Assembly (NCBI GenBank): GCA_038891035.1
Contig: JAWAEW010000009.1
Location: forward strand, 1-41,673
DNA: 41,673 nucleotides
Origin: UBA10161 sp038891035
Lineage (GTDB): Archaea; Micrarchaeota; Micrarchaeia; Anstonellales; Anstonellaceae
Direction of reading: 5' to 3'
Shown: piece by piece, positions 30,959 to 39,478 of the stretch
How positions within the stretch are numbered: position 1 is the first letter of the stretch
Layout of the letters: the number at the start of each line of letters is the position of its first letter
Made by a program: the position numbers and the translations under genes
Notes under the pieces: generated by a model
The model's input: the letters and a program-made list of their open reading frames with translations, nothing else
Database searches by the model: none
What the model was told of the DNA's origin: nothing

Positions 30959-32944
30959 GTGAAACTTATCATATGCGAAAAACCAAATGCTGCTGAAAAA
31001 GTAGCACAGGCACTTGGGAAGCCAAAGATAAGAAGATACGGCTCGGTTAAATACTGGGAAGTTGAAAGCGGGGGGCAGCATATAGTAGTGGTCCCTGCTG
31101 TTGGGCATCTTTATGGATTAAAGCAGAAAGGGACCGAATGGACTTATCCTGTATTTGATATCGAATGGGCCCCAAACTATATGATCGAAAAGGAAGCTGC
31201 TTATCAAAAGCCTTATTTGGAAGCAATTAGCAAGCTTTCTGAGGGTGCAGACGAATGCGTTTGCGCTTGCGATTATGACACTGAGGGTAGCCTTATCGGC
31301 TACAATATTCTCCGGTTTGCCTGCAAGCCTTCAAGCACAAGTAGAATGAAATTTTCCACTCTCACCCAAGAAGAGCTAAAGCAGGCTTGGGAAGAGAGGG
31401 GGAGAATGGATTTGGAAAATGCATTGGCAGGAGAAGCCCGCCATATTCTTGATTGGTATTACGGGATAAATCTAAGCAGGGCTTTGATGTCTTCTATAAG
31501 GAAGGCAGGCGCAAGGCAAATTATGAGTATAGGGAGAGTGCAGGGCCCTGCACTTGCTATACTTGCAAAAAGAGAAAAGGAGATTGCTTCTTTTGTCCCA
31601 ACACCTTATTGGGAAGTGTGGTGTGAAGCAAAAGGTGCCAAGTTTCAGAATCTGCATGGGAGATACCAGACAAAAGAGCAAGCACATGCGGCTTTAGTAA
31701 ACTCTTCTGAGAACGGAGTGGTGAAAAGCGTATTGCGCAGGGAACACCGTTTGCTTGCTGCCCCTCCATTCGATTTGACTGACTTACAAATCGAGGCGCA
31801 CAGGATATTTGGATTTGATCCAAAAACCACTTTAGATATTGCTCAGAACTTATATGAGAATGCTTTGATTTCCTACCCAAGAACTAGTTCACAGAAACTC
31901 CCTTTGAAGCTTAATTTGAAAGGAATACTGCGAAAGCTTTCTTCGCATCCAGAATATTCTATTGCAGGAAAACTTCTCGAGCAAGGCAGGACGAAGCCAC
32001 AGGAAGGCAAAAAAATCGATCCTGCTCATCCTGCGATTCATCCAACAGGCGAGTTGCCAGGGAAGTTGGACGAAAGGCAGGCAAAAATTTATGATTTGGT
32101 TGTGAGACGCTTTTTGGCATCCTTTTGCGAGCCTGCAATAAGGGAGACGCAAAAAGTGGTGATAACTGCAGGCAAAGAGGAGTATGGTGCAACTGGAGCA
32201 AGGACAAAAAAGGCAGGATGGCTTGAAATCTACAAATATGCAAAGTTTGAAGAAGAAGAACTACCTGAGTTTGAAGAAGGAGAAAGAGTAAGTCTCAAGT
32301 TCAAGATAGAAGAAAAGACAACCCAACCCCCAAAACGCTATACCTCTGCTTCACTGATATCTGAACTTGAAAAGAGGGGTCTTGGAACCAAGGCTACACG
32401 CGCAACTATTATTGAGACCCTTTTCAAACGAGGATATATTGAGGGCAAAAGCATACGAGTGACTCCTTTTGGCATGGCAGTCTATGATCTTTTACAAAAG
32501 ATTGCCCCGCAGATATTGGATGAACAGCTTACAAGGCAGATAGAGCAGGAAATGGAAAGAATAAAGGATGGTGAGAACGAAAAAAAGGCTATCGAAAAAG
32601 GGAAAGCCCTGCTTAGCGAGATACTTGCAAGGTTTGAAGGCCAGGAGAGCAAAATAGGTAAGGAATTGTTTTTGGGGCTAAAAACCAAAAATGATCAGGA
32701 AAGCTTGCTTGGCAAATGTCCTTCCTGCAAACAAGGCAACCTGAGGATAATCCGCCTCAAGGAAGGGAAACAATTTGTGGGTTGCACTGCATATCCTGCA
32801 TGCACTGCTACTTACAGCTTGCCAAATGTAAAGATAACTCCTGCAGGCAAAAATTGCCCAATTTGCGGCACACCTATGATACGTGGAAAGGGAAAAAAGG
32901 GCTCTTTTGAAATATGCTTGAACCCAAAGTGCAAAGGGCAGTGA
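30959..32944 (+). CDS. topA: DNA topoisomerase I (type IA)
   Basis: 661 residues. It relaxes negatively supercoiled DNA through a single-strand break. The TOPRIM domain has IICEKPNAAEKVAQAL (Glu near residue 6) and CDYDTEGSLIGY (DxDxE) near 101. The catalytic tyrosine is in SYPRTSS (Tyr306). RALMSSIRKAGARQIMSIGRVQGPAL and RATIIETLFKRGYIEG follow family order. Two C-terminal zinc ribbons are visible: CPSCKQGNL...GCTAYPAC and CPICGTPM...CLNPKC. The GTG start at 30959 begins KLIICEKP, the normal N-terminus. Converges directly onto the winged-helix gene with no gap. Confidence 0.96.
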   Translation: MKLIICEKPNAAEKVAQALGKPKIRRYGSVKYWEVESGGQHIVVVPAVGHLYGLKQKGTEWTYPVFDIEWAPNYMIEKEAAYQKPYLEAISKLSEGADECVCACDYDTEGSLIGYNILRFACKPSSTSRMKFSTLTQEELKQAWEERGRMDLENALAGEARHILDWYYGINLSRALMSSIRKAGARQIMSIGRVQGPALAILAKREKEIASFVPTPYWEVWCEAKGAKFQNLHGRYQTKEQAHAALVNSSENGVVKSVLRREHRLLAAPPFDLTDLQIEAHRIFGFDPKTTLDIAQNLYENALISYPRTSSQKLPLKLNLKGILRKLSSHPEYSIAGKLLEQGRTKPQEGKKIDPAHPAIHPTGELPGKLDERQAKIYDLVVRRFLASFCEPAIRETQKVVITAGKEEYGATGARTKKAGWLEIYKYAKFEEEELPEFEEGERVSLKFKIEEKTTQPPKRYTSASLISELEKRGLGTKATRATIIETLFKRGYIEGKSIRVTPFGMAVYDLLQKIAPQILDEQLTRQIEQEMERIKDGENEKKAIEKGKALLSEILARFEGQESKIGKELFLGLKTKNDQESLLGKCPSCKQGNLRIIRLKEGKQFVGCTAYPACTATYSLPNVKITPAGKNCPICGTPMIRGKGKKGSFEICLNPKCKGQ

Positions 32945-33739
32945 CTACGTTCTTTTAAATATGGATTTAAGCGTGGAAAATAAGCCTTTTTTGATTTCAA
33001 ACATTTGAGTTTGAGTTGAAGAAAGGGACGCAATTGAGCCTGAACGCATCAGTTTCTTTAGCCCTTCTTCAACCCTGCCTAAAGTTATATTGTGATGTTT
33101 CGAGAATTCTGTTACTGAGAATCTCCCTTTGTGCACTTCCATCCATTCTAATATCAGCTCAAAAAGTACTTCGTCAGAAACGCTTTCCAGAGTAGCAACC
33201 CTTGCTTCCAAGGCTTCTATTTTTCGTTGTTGTTGGATTGCAACTGTTGCCTCTTTTTCTCTTTGCTTTTGCAAGTTGACTAGCTTTTCAGAAAGCTCTT
33301 TGCAGTTTTCTTGGCATTGTTTCAGCTTCACTGAAAGTGTTGCTGCCTCCTGTGGGAAGACAGTGGCAGACTCAAAGGCAGAAAGAAGGACTGCTGCTGT
33401 CTCTTTTGAATCCAGCCTAAGGCCTTGGAAAAGAGAAATCACTTGAAGCAAAAGAATACAGGCTTGTAGATGCCTTTGAGGCTGGCTTGCCTTTTCATAA
33501 TAAGAGTACCAAAGTTGGATTTTTCCCTCGGAAATCTTTATTCGTGTAGAAAGAAGAGGCCGACCTGCAAAGTCTCTTGCATCTATTCTTGTAAGGTCGA
33601 TTGTGCTTTTGCTAATCGAAGTACTGTCAAACCCCAATATGGCAAGCTGCTGCGCCACTTTGCGAAAATTTTTTGGCTTGCTTGTAGATATTGAAAAATG
33701 CGCCAAACGAGGTTCTTTACGTCGGATTTCCATCTTCAT
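32945..33739 (-). CDS. Coiled-coil protein with C-terminal winged helix
   Basis: 264 residues. Residues 1-115 form an alpha/beta domain with no recognised family. Residues about 130-190 are a coiled coil (QCQENCKELSEKLVNLQKQ). Residues 190-245 look like a winged helix (LFELILEWMEVHKGRFSVTEFSKHHNITLGRVEEGLKKLM). The ATG overlaps the stop of the HerA-like ATPase gene (ATGA), so the two are translationally coupled and probably act together; the winged helix suggests DNA binding beside the ATPase. The start could be the ATG two codons later. Function unknown. Confidence 0.6.
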   Translation of the reverse strand: MKMEIRRKEPRLAHFSISTSKPKNFRKVAQQLAILGFDSTSISKSTIDLTRIDARDFAGRPLLSTRIKISEGKIQLWYSYYEKASQPQRHLQACILLLQVISLFQGLRLDSKETAAVLLSAFESATVFPQEAATLSVKLKQCQENCKELSEKLVNLQKQREKEATVAIQQQRKIEALEARVATLESVSDEVLFELILEWMEVHKGRFSVTEFSKHHNITLGRVEEGLKKLMRSGSIASLSSTQTQMFEIKKGLFSTLKSIFKRT

Positions 33740-35178
33740 CTCTCCTCAAGCACAAGCAATGCTGGCTCCTGCTGCGGCTTTTTTGCAGACGAGAAGACTG
33801 AGATTATGTCTTTTTCTTCTGCTCCAAGCTCGCGCAACAAAGACACCAAAAAAGACCTGCCATAACCAAATTTTTCAATTAGAAATACAAATTGACTTGC
33901 TGAAATGGAATAGTTGTGGCGGGCAAACTCTGAAGCTACCAGCTTTGCCTGCTTATCGCTGAGACCGCATGAGACCAGCTTTCTTAAAAGTTCCTCTTTT
34001 TCAAATTCCAGATCCATTCCATCCCCCCTTATGCTAAGATGCACCAGTGGTTCTTCACCCTCTACTTTTTCAAGCAAAAAGGTTCCGTGTCTTGGTTGAG
34101 GTGATGAGAATTCCATGTGTATGAGAGGCTGGCCAAGCGAAAGTAAATGTGATTGTCTTTCGAAAAAATCGGAGTAAGAAAGTGAGCTTCTTAGATATTC
34201 CCGCTCTGAGGCGCTTGTAAGCCTAAAGGCCAGCACCGTCCCTGCGCATGCAAAAATGCTGCGGTGCACATCTGTTGGGTTTTGTGATGCAATAATAAGC
34301 GAAAAACCGTATTTCCTGCCTTCTCTTATAATTGAAACCACTTCTGAGCGGCTGTCTGCAGCAATTTTCCATGCCTCGTCACAAACAACAAAAAGCTTCA
34401 CTAAGTGCTCTTGGATGTTGTTGGCCCGCATCTTCTCTTTTATGAATTGCAAAATAGCAAGGCCTGCAAGACTCCTTAACTCATCTGAAGCCAAGCCGTG
34501 CAAATCCACGCACACCAAGCCAGATACGAGCTCATTGAGATTAATTGTCTGCTTAATGAATGATTTGCCTGAGGGGAGTATTAGGTTCTTTAGGCGATAG
34601 GCTGCTTCTTTTTCATGCTCTCCTCCTTTGCGCTCAAGGATCCTGCGCACATCATCCAGCGTCGGCTTTCTTTTTGAGGAATATGCTTTTTCGATTGCTT
34701 CTTGGGTAATCCTCTTTTGCATGGGGAAAGAAGAAATGTCGGTGATTATTTCAAGGGCTTCCATCACCTGCTTTATGCGCCTTGGCACACTTACACCACC
34801 CAAATCAAGTAGATTTATTCCTTCCTTGCCAAATGAAACTACTTTTCCTCCTGCTGCTTTGACCCAAGAAGAATACTCTCCTGCCCAATCTAAAATCAAG
34901 GCATTAGCTCCAAAAGTTAGCCTGGCCCGGGTGATAAATGTCTTGACAAAATAGGATTTACCTGACCCTGTAATTCCGACCACACAAATATGTGGATTGA
35001 GAAGACGTTCTGGGTCCCAGAAAACAGGAACGTGAAGAAATTTGGTTTTTCCGATATAGATGGATTTTGAAGGGCGACTTAGGAGCGCTTGGCTTGCAGG
35101 TTCTGGTGGGCGAGAAAGAGGGAAGCTACGCGCTAGCTCGTCGGAAAGCATCCGTTTGCATGATAAATTTCCACACAT
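33736..35178 (-). CDS. HerA/VirB4-like DNA-pumping ATPase
   Basis: 480 residues. A short N-terminal segment leads into Walker A GITGSGKSYFVKTF near residue 72, then LILDWAGEY, Walker B KLFVVCDEAWK near 270, GRKYGFSLIIASQNPTDVHRSIFACAGTVLAFRLTSASERE with the sensor residues, and a C-terminal helical domain after residue 400 (LVSCGLSDKQAKLVASEFARHNYSISASQF). This is the FtsK-HerA superfamily close to archaeal DUF87 ATPases, but no HAS-barrel typical of HerA is apparent, and no NurA nuclease is in view. It may move DNA or protein at the membrane. The next gene upstream (prs) ends 2 bases before its start. Confidence 0.85.
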   Translation of the reverse strand: MCGNLSCKRMLSDELARSFPLSRPPEPASQALLSRPSKSIYIGKTKFLHVPVFWDPERLLNPHICVVGITGSGKSYFVKTFITRARLTFGANALILDWAGEYSSWVKAAGGKVVSFGKEGINLLDLGGVSVPRRIKQVMEALEIITDISSFPMQKRITQEAIEKAYSSKRKPTLDDVRRILERKGGEHEKEAAYRLKNLILPSGKSFIKQTINLNELVSGLVCVDLHGLASDELRSLAGLAILQFIKEKMRANNIQEHLVKLFVVCDEAWKIAADSRSEVVSIIREGRKYGFSLIIASQNPTDVHRSIFACAGTVLAFRLTSASEREYLRSSLSYSDFFERQSHLLSLGQPLIHMEFSSPQPRHGTFLLEKVEGEEPLVHLSIRGDGMDLEFEKEELLRKLVSCGLSDKQAKLVASEFARHNYSISASQFVFLIEKFGYGRSFLVSLLRELGAEEKDIISVFSSAKKPQQEPALLVLEER

Positions 35179-35180
35179 AA

Positions 35181-36062
35181 CTAAAAACGACCGATTATCT
35201 TTGATTTGAGTATGGGCAAGATGTCTATTTTCGAAGCTTCGGATGCAATAGTATTTGAGGAGACTATTTCTTCTGCTCCTGCTTCTTGAAGCTTTGTATA
35301 GGCATCTCCCAGAAAGAGGCCATGAGTACAGCCACAGTATGCACTTTTTGCACCAAGCGCAATTACAGCTCTTACTGCTTTAATCATGGTCCCTCCGCCT
35401 GCGATCATATCGTCAAGGATGACGACATTTCTGTCCTTCACATCAAATGAGGTGTCAATAGTCTCAACGGGCCTTACTGCCCTGCTTTTTGAGTTTTTGT
35501 AGTCCCCCCGCTTTTTTACCATGCTTTTCCCCCCTATCTCATTGACAAGATATGCTGCGCCTTGGTCAGGGGAGATGAAAAGTGGGTCTTGCACTTTTGC
35601 CTTGAAGTAGTTGATGAGCTCTTCGGCTAGTGAAAAGTTGCGGATTTTCAAGCCGCCATAAACGGTTTCTCCTGGCTTTTTGATGAAGTGGCAATCAAAA
35701 GTGGCAAGGGATACGAAACCTGCATCAGAGAGCAGTTCACAGACTGCTTCAGCAGAAAGTACTTCCCCTTCTTTCCATATTTTGTCTTGCCTTGCATAAG
35801 GAAGATATGGGACCACTGCCTCGACTTTAGAGGCGATTTTTGAGATAGTCTTGCCAATCAGCATTAGCTGAAGGAGAGAAGTGTCTTGTTTTGGATAGCA
35901 GCGATGTAGCACTTGCACATCTGCTCCGCGATAGGAATCTAAGTCGTGGATAAAAATGTGGCTTTCTTTGTCTGGAAAGCTTTTCAGTTCTATATTCGCC
36001 TTAAAAAGATATGAGCAATTTTGGCTGACAAGCAGCCTGACCGAGCTTGCAGAGGCGACCAT
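35181..36062 (-). CDS. prs: Ribose-phosphate pyrophosphokinase (PRPP synthetase)
   Basis: 293 residues. It makes PRPP from ribose 5-phosphate and ATP for purine, pyrimidine and histidine synthesis. SFPDKESHIFI, VEAVVPYLPYARQDKIWKEGEVLSAEAV with the flexible loop, FDCHFIKKP, ISPDQGAAYLV, and the PRPP motif VVILDDMIAGGGTMIKA are all present. The RPPK-like flag region appears complete. An AT-rich promoter element lies about 20-25 bases upstream of the ATG, so this gene probably has its own leaderless start despite lying in a long leftward gene cluster. Confidence 0.94.
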   Translation of the reverse strand: MVASASSVRLLVSQNCSYLFKANIELKSFPDKESHIFIHDLDSYRGADVQVLHRCYPKQDTSLLQLMLIGKTISKIASKVEAVVPYLPYARQDKIWKEGEVLSAEAVCELLSDAGFVSLATFDCHFIKKPGETVYGGLKIRNFSLAEELINYFKAKVQDPLFISPDQGAAYLVNEIGGKSMVKKRGDYKNSKSRAVRPVETIDTSFDVKDRNVVILDDMIAGGGTMIKAVRAVIALGAKSAYCGCTHGLFLGDAYTKLQEAGAEEIVSSNTIASEASKIDILPILKSKIIGRF

Positions 36063-36093
36063 GAAATTATTTGGGAGGCAAATTTAAAACCAC

Positions 36094-36573
36094 CTACCCA
36101 AAGAGCTTGTTAAACATTGCTATAAGTGAAGGCTTGGTTGCTTTCCAATCTCCTTCCCTTTTTGAACATGTGGCGCAGATTGCAAGGCCGTTTGGCAATA
36201 CTTTGAATTTGTCTGTCTTTGCATTGCAAAAAGAGCAGAAAACCTGGCTTTTACTTTTCAGTGCACAATCCAGATGGGCAAACAGACCGTCTGCAAGGCG
36301 TAGTTGTTTTTGGAAACTTTCTATTTTTTGCCCACATATTCTGCAGATAGGAAGGCGCTCCCTGCGCTCAAGTTCGCCTTCACAAAAATTGCAAAGGAGC
36401 AGACCTCCTTTTCTTTTTGCCTCTTCCACACGCAACCGGGTGCCACATTTAGCGCAAAATGCACTGCTTTCCGCGCTTTTGCGAACATAGCATGGGATAC
36501 AAAGCATCCCGCGTGGGTAATATGCTGAATCGTATTCATCTACAACAGCACCACAAATGAGGCAATGAGGCAT
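36094..36573 (-). CDS. Multi zinc-ribbon/LIM-like cysteine-pair protein
   Basis: 159 residues with eight Cys-pair knuckles: CLIC, CIPC, CAKC, CNFC, CRIC, HLDC (His-Cys), CSFC and CATC. Their spacing suggests four treble-clef or ribbon zinc sites in tandem, a build like LIM or TRASH proteins. No enzyme motif is seen. It ends with a small basic tail. The ATG at 36573 gives the first knuckle at residue 4. It sits directly downstream of the EndA-fold gene (10-base gap). RNA- or protein-binding is inferred from the context of RNA-processing and replication genes. Confidence 0.6.
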   Translation of the reverse strand: MPHCLICGAVVDEYDSAYYPRGMLCIPCYVRKSAESSAFCAKCGTRLRVEEAKRKGGLLLCNFCEGELERRERLPICRICGQKIESFQKQLRLADGLFAHLDCALKSKSQVFCSFCNAKTDKFKVLPNGLAICATCSKREGDWKATKPSLIAMFNKLFG

Positions 36574-36583
36574 AAAACCTACA

Positions 36584-37084
36584 CTAAAAGTTATAAGATG
36601 AGATTTTGTAAAATTTAAGGTTGGCTGGAGTGCCGAAAGCAACGATCAAGTCCAGCCTTGCAAGATGCGCCACCTTTATTTCATTTTCCAGTGACTTGAG
36701 GGAAGGCGCCTTTCCAGGTATCAGACATACCAAATGCGATGGACGTTCTTCCTCTCTTCCAACTCCGGCTGCATATACACGAAAGTACTTTATTCCTTTG
36801 GAAAAAAGGCGCACTTGCCTTCCTGTCCCTCTAATGTGCGAATAAACAGCAAATGCGAACTCAAATTTCTTGTCTTTTTTTGATTGAAGCTGGATAAATT
36901 CTTTGAAAGACAAGCCTTGAATGCTAGATTTGTCTTTGCCTACCAAATAAGCTACTTCTAAGGGATGGAAGAGAGTACTGCCCTCGTGCTGAATGCCAAA
37001 ACCTGCTTCCTTAAATCGCTCCTGTAAAGAAGCATCTTGCTCAACAAAGAAATTTGACTGTTTATGTTTGCAAAACATTTTCAC
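36584..37084 (-). CDS. Free-standing EndA-fold protein with lost active site
   Basis: 166 residues. The N-terminal lobe (LQERFKEAGFGIQ and LFHPLEVAYLVGK) and the C-terminal lobe (FAFAVYSHIRGTGRQVR; IKYFRVYAAG; LENEIKVAHLARLDLIVAF; LKFYKI) follow the layout of a single tRNA-splicing endonuclease subunit. Compared with the catalytic protein at 27312-28499, the Tyr of FRVY is kept but the His of HSKH aligns to Pro (RPSH) and the Lys of VKKT to Leu or Arg. It therefore looks like a structural (beta-like) subunit. The ATG overlaps the rfcL stop (ATGA). Confidence 0.6.
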   Translation of the reverse strand: MKMFCKHKQSNFFVEQDASLQERFKEAGFGIQHEGSTLFHPLEVAYLVGKDKSSIQGLSFKEFIQLQSKKDKKFEFAFAVYSHIRGTGRQVRLFSKGIKYFRVYAAGVGREEERPSHLVCLIPGKAPSLKSLENEIKVAHLARLDLIVAFGTPANLKFYKISSYNF

Positions 37085-38232
37085 ACCTGCTTTTTCAGAA
37101 AATCGATCTCATCTTCTTCAAACCCCAAAGAACGAGGTAATTTTCCTTTTTTTGCAAGCTGTCCAAAAATTCCAAAGTAAGATTGCGCTCCTTGCAGCGA
37201 GCAGTGACATGCTAGTGCAATTTTGCGCAAGACAAGGGTTCTTACAGACCTCAAAGATTTGCTTTCTCCCATCTGTTTGAGGAAAGACGGAAACTCGAGT
37301 TTTTGGTAGCCTAGTTTCGAGGTTTTTGCAACCGCTACTCCTGCAGACATAAGATCTGTAGAATAGCGCAGATACCCATGGTATTGTGTTCTGCTTATTC
37401 TTCCATCGAAAATATCTGCTTTGGAAAGGGCCTCATAGGCGTCTGCCACTTCAAAGGGTTTAGAATAACAATTTGAGATGTTGTGCGCTATCCAAAGCTT
37501 TAGTGTATCGTGGTCAGTGTCTGAAAAAAATGCTGCTTTTCTTGCTTCGCTGTAGCTGTTTGAAGAAAAAATGGATTGAAGTGTCTCAAAAATACTCTTT
37601 TGGATATCTCTTATAGAAGAAAAGTTGCCTGCTTGCAAATCATTGATGGCGGCTCTGACATCTCCCCCTGATGAAGAAGCAATTTGTGCGATCTGCTGTG
37701 ATGTTACTTGCATGCGCTTTTGCGAGGCAATAAAAGAAAGGAGCTTTGAAATGCTTGCGGCATGTACTCTTCGCAATTGTATTGGTAGGCAGTGCTGTCG
37801 GATAGTTTGCAGCTTCCGGTCATAAAGATCAAGTGCAGTTAAAATAATTGGCTGGCGGGACTTCGAAAGCAGTGAAGAGATTGCACCTGCGCCTCCTTTA
37901 TCATTTGAGCCTGAAAGAGCATCAACATCATCAATAAGAAGCAGCCGATAATTGCTTAAAAGAGAGGAAGACTGCGAAGCGTTCTTGAGAATTCGGTTGA
38001 CCGTTTCTTCGTCCCTCAAGTCTGAAGAATTGAATTCGAAAAGTTCCCATCCGAATTCGCTTGCTATTGCGTGCGCTATTGCGGTTTTTCCTGTCCCAGG
38101 TGGGCCCCAAATCAAGAGAGGTTTTTGAGGCTGGCCTCTTTGCCATCCTTCTGCCCACTGGCGCACTTGAGAAATTGCAGAAGTGTTTCCGATTATTTCA
38201 GACAAGGAAGATGGGGTAAACAGCAAGGACAT
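37081..38232 (-). CDS. rfcL: Replication factor C large subunit
   Basis: 383 residues. It is part of the clamp loader that opens PCNA. Walker A GPPGTGKTAIAHAIASE (near residue 46), the DLRDEETVNRIL arginine/sensor region, Walker B LLLIDDVDALSGSNDKGG, and LDLYDRKLQTIRQHCLPIQLRRV match archaeal RfcL. The C-terminal collar region is helical (KVGYQ-like KLGYQKLEFPSFL). It is shorter than many archaeal RfcL (about 450-500) and lacks an obvious PIP box at the end. The ATG lies 24 bases downstream of an AT element shared with the divergent GTPase gene; the first gene of the leftward cluster. Confidence 0.92.
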   Translation of the reverse strand: MSLLFTPSSLSEIIGNTSAISQVRQWAEGWQRGQPQKPLLIWGPPGTGKTAIAHAIASEFGWELFEFNSSDLRDEETVNRILKNASQSSSLLSNYRLLLIDDVDALSGSNDKGGAGAISSLLSKSRQPIILTALDLYDRKLQTIRQHCLPIQLRRVHAASISKLLSFIASQKRMQVTSQQIAQIASSSGGDVRAAINDLQAGNFSSIRDIQKSIFETLQSIFSSNSYSEARKAAFFSDTDHDTLKLWIAHNISNCYSKPFEVADAYEALSKADIFDGRISRTQYHGYLRYSTDLMSAGVAVAKTSKLGYQKLEFPSFLKQMGESKSLRSVRTLVLRKIALACHCSLQGAQSYFGIFGQLAKKGKLPRSLGFEEDEIDFLKKQV

Positions 38233-38250
38233 CAAAAAAATAAGGAGGAG

Positions 38251-38260
38251 ATAATTTAAT
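38251..38260. promoter_or_regulatory. Shared TATA-like element between rfcL and the GTPase gene
   Basis: ATAATTTAAT is centred 24 bases from the rfcL ATG and 36 bases from the rightward ATG at 38292. The rightward gene has a leader with an SD-like GAGGGG; the rfcL mRNA would be leaderless. Confidence 0.45.
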
Positions 38261-38291
38261 AGCTGCACTGCCCAAAAAAGAGGGGTTAGAA

Positions 38292-39434
38292 ATGTTGATT
38301 GGGGTTGTCGGCGCACCAAACAAAGGTAAAAGCACATTTTTTTCTGCTGCAACTGCACTTGAAGTTCCAATTGCAAACTATCCTTTCACTACCATAAGCC
38401 CGAATAAAGGAGTGACCTATATTCGGGCAGAATGCCCACATCAAACTTTAGGGGCAACGGGTTGCAGAAGATGCGAGAATGGTTTGAGGTTGGTTCCAAT
38501 AAACATAATAGATGTGGCAGGTTTGGTGCCTGGCGCGCATGAAGGAAAAGGCTTGGGAAACCAATTTCTGGATAATTTGCGTCAGGCAGATGCGCTTATA
38601 CAGGTAGTTGATGGTAGCGGGTCTACAGATCTCCAAGGAAGCCCGGCCACAGCTCAAGACCCGATGGATGAAGTTTCGTTTTTGAAGGAAGAGATTGCTT
38701 GGTGGATTTTGGGAATATTGAAAAGGCATGGCAAGCCTCACATGTCTCCTCAGGATGCAGCCAAAATCTTAAGCGGCCTGAAAATAAGCGAAGGGATGAT
38801 TTTTGATGCTGCAGAACGCTGTGGCTTGGATATTTCGGATGGAATGCCTGAAAGCGAAGATGCCTTAAGGATTGCAAAAATGCTGGTCTCCATTCGAATG
38901 CCTATTGTAGTAGCCTTCAATAAAATGGATTTGCCGCAGGCAAGACAAAACTACAAGAAAGCTTCTGCAAATTACGATGAGATTTTTCCTTGTTGTGCTG
39001 CGGCTGAGCTTGCACTAAGAAAGGCAGCAAAAAGCGGGTTGATAAAATATTTGCCTGGTGATACAAACTTTCAAGTTGTTGGAAGTCCTGATGAAAGGCA
39101 GAGAGAAGCTTTGAGGCAGCTTTCTTTGATAATTGAGGAGATTGGAAATACGGGGGTGCAGCAGATAATAGATTATGTAGTGCGAAAAAAGCTCAGAGGT
39201 ATTGTAGTTTATCCTGTGGAAGATGAACATAAATATACTAATCATAAAGGAGAAGTGTTACCAGATGCGTTGCTGGTACCTGAAGGAACCACTACCTTGC
39301 AGCTTGCCGGGATGATACATACCGACCTTGCCTCAAAATTCATATGTGCTATAGACGTAAAAAGAAAAGTTCGCGTTGGAGCAGAACACCATCTTAGAGA
39401 TGGGGATGTAGTAAAAGTTGTTGCCGGTAGATGA
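38292..39434 (+). CDS. YchF/Obg-type GTP-binding protein with TGS domain
   Basis: 380 residues. P-loop VGAPNKGKSTFFSAATA at residues 5-21, switch region ANYPFTTISPNKGVTYIRAECP, G3 IIDVAGLVPGAHEGKGLGNQFLDNLRQAD, and G4 FNKMD near residue 215. A helical insert lies between G3 and G4, and the C-terminal TGS domain runs from about 300 (LRGIVVYPVEDEHKYT; HLRDGDVVKVV). The archaeal YchF homologue associates with ribosomes. Nothing is missing. Preceded by SD-like GAGGGG 10 bases before the ATG. Confidence 0.93.
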   Translation: MLIGVVGAPNKGKSTFFSAATALEVPIANYPFTTISPNKGVTYIRAECPHQTLGATGCRRCENGLRLVPINIIDVAGLVPGAHEGKGLGNQFLDNLRQADALIQVVDGSGSTDLQGSPATAQDPMDEVSFLKEEIAWWILGILKRHGKPHMSPQDAAKILSGLKISEGMIFDAAERCGLDISDGMPESEDALRIAKMLVSIRMPIVVAFNKMDLPQARQNYKKASANYDEIFPCCAAAELALRKAAKSGLIKYLPGDTNFQVVGSPDERQREALRQLSLIIEEIGNTGVQQIIDYVVRKKLRGIVVYPVEDEHKYTNHKGEVLPDALLVPEGTTTLQLAGMIHTDLASKFICAIDVKRKVRVGAEHHLRDGDVVKVVAGR

Positions 39435-39445
39435 ATTGGTTAAAA

Positions 39446-39455
39446 GCTTATATGA
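39446..39455 (+). promoter_or_regulatory. TATA-like element for the cysteine-repeat membrane protein gene
   Basis: GCTTATATGA is centred about 29 bases upstream of the ATG at 39479, in the short gap after the GTPase gene. Confidence 0.4.
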
Positions 39456-39478
39456 AGAAAGAGGACGAAGGTGATAAA

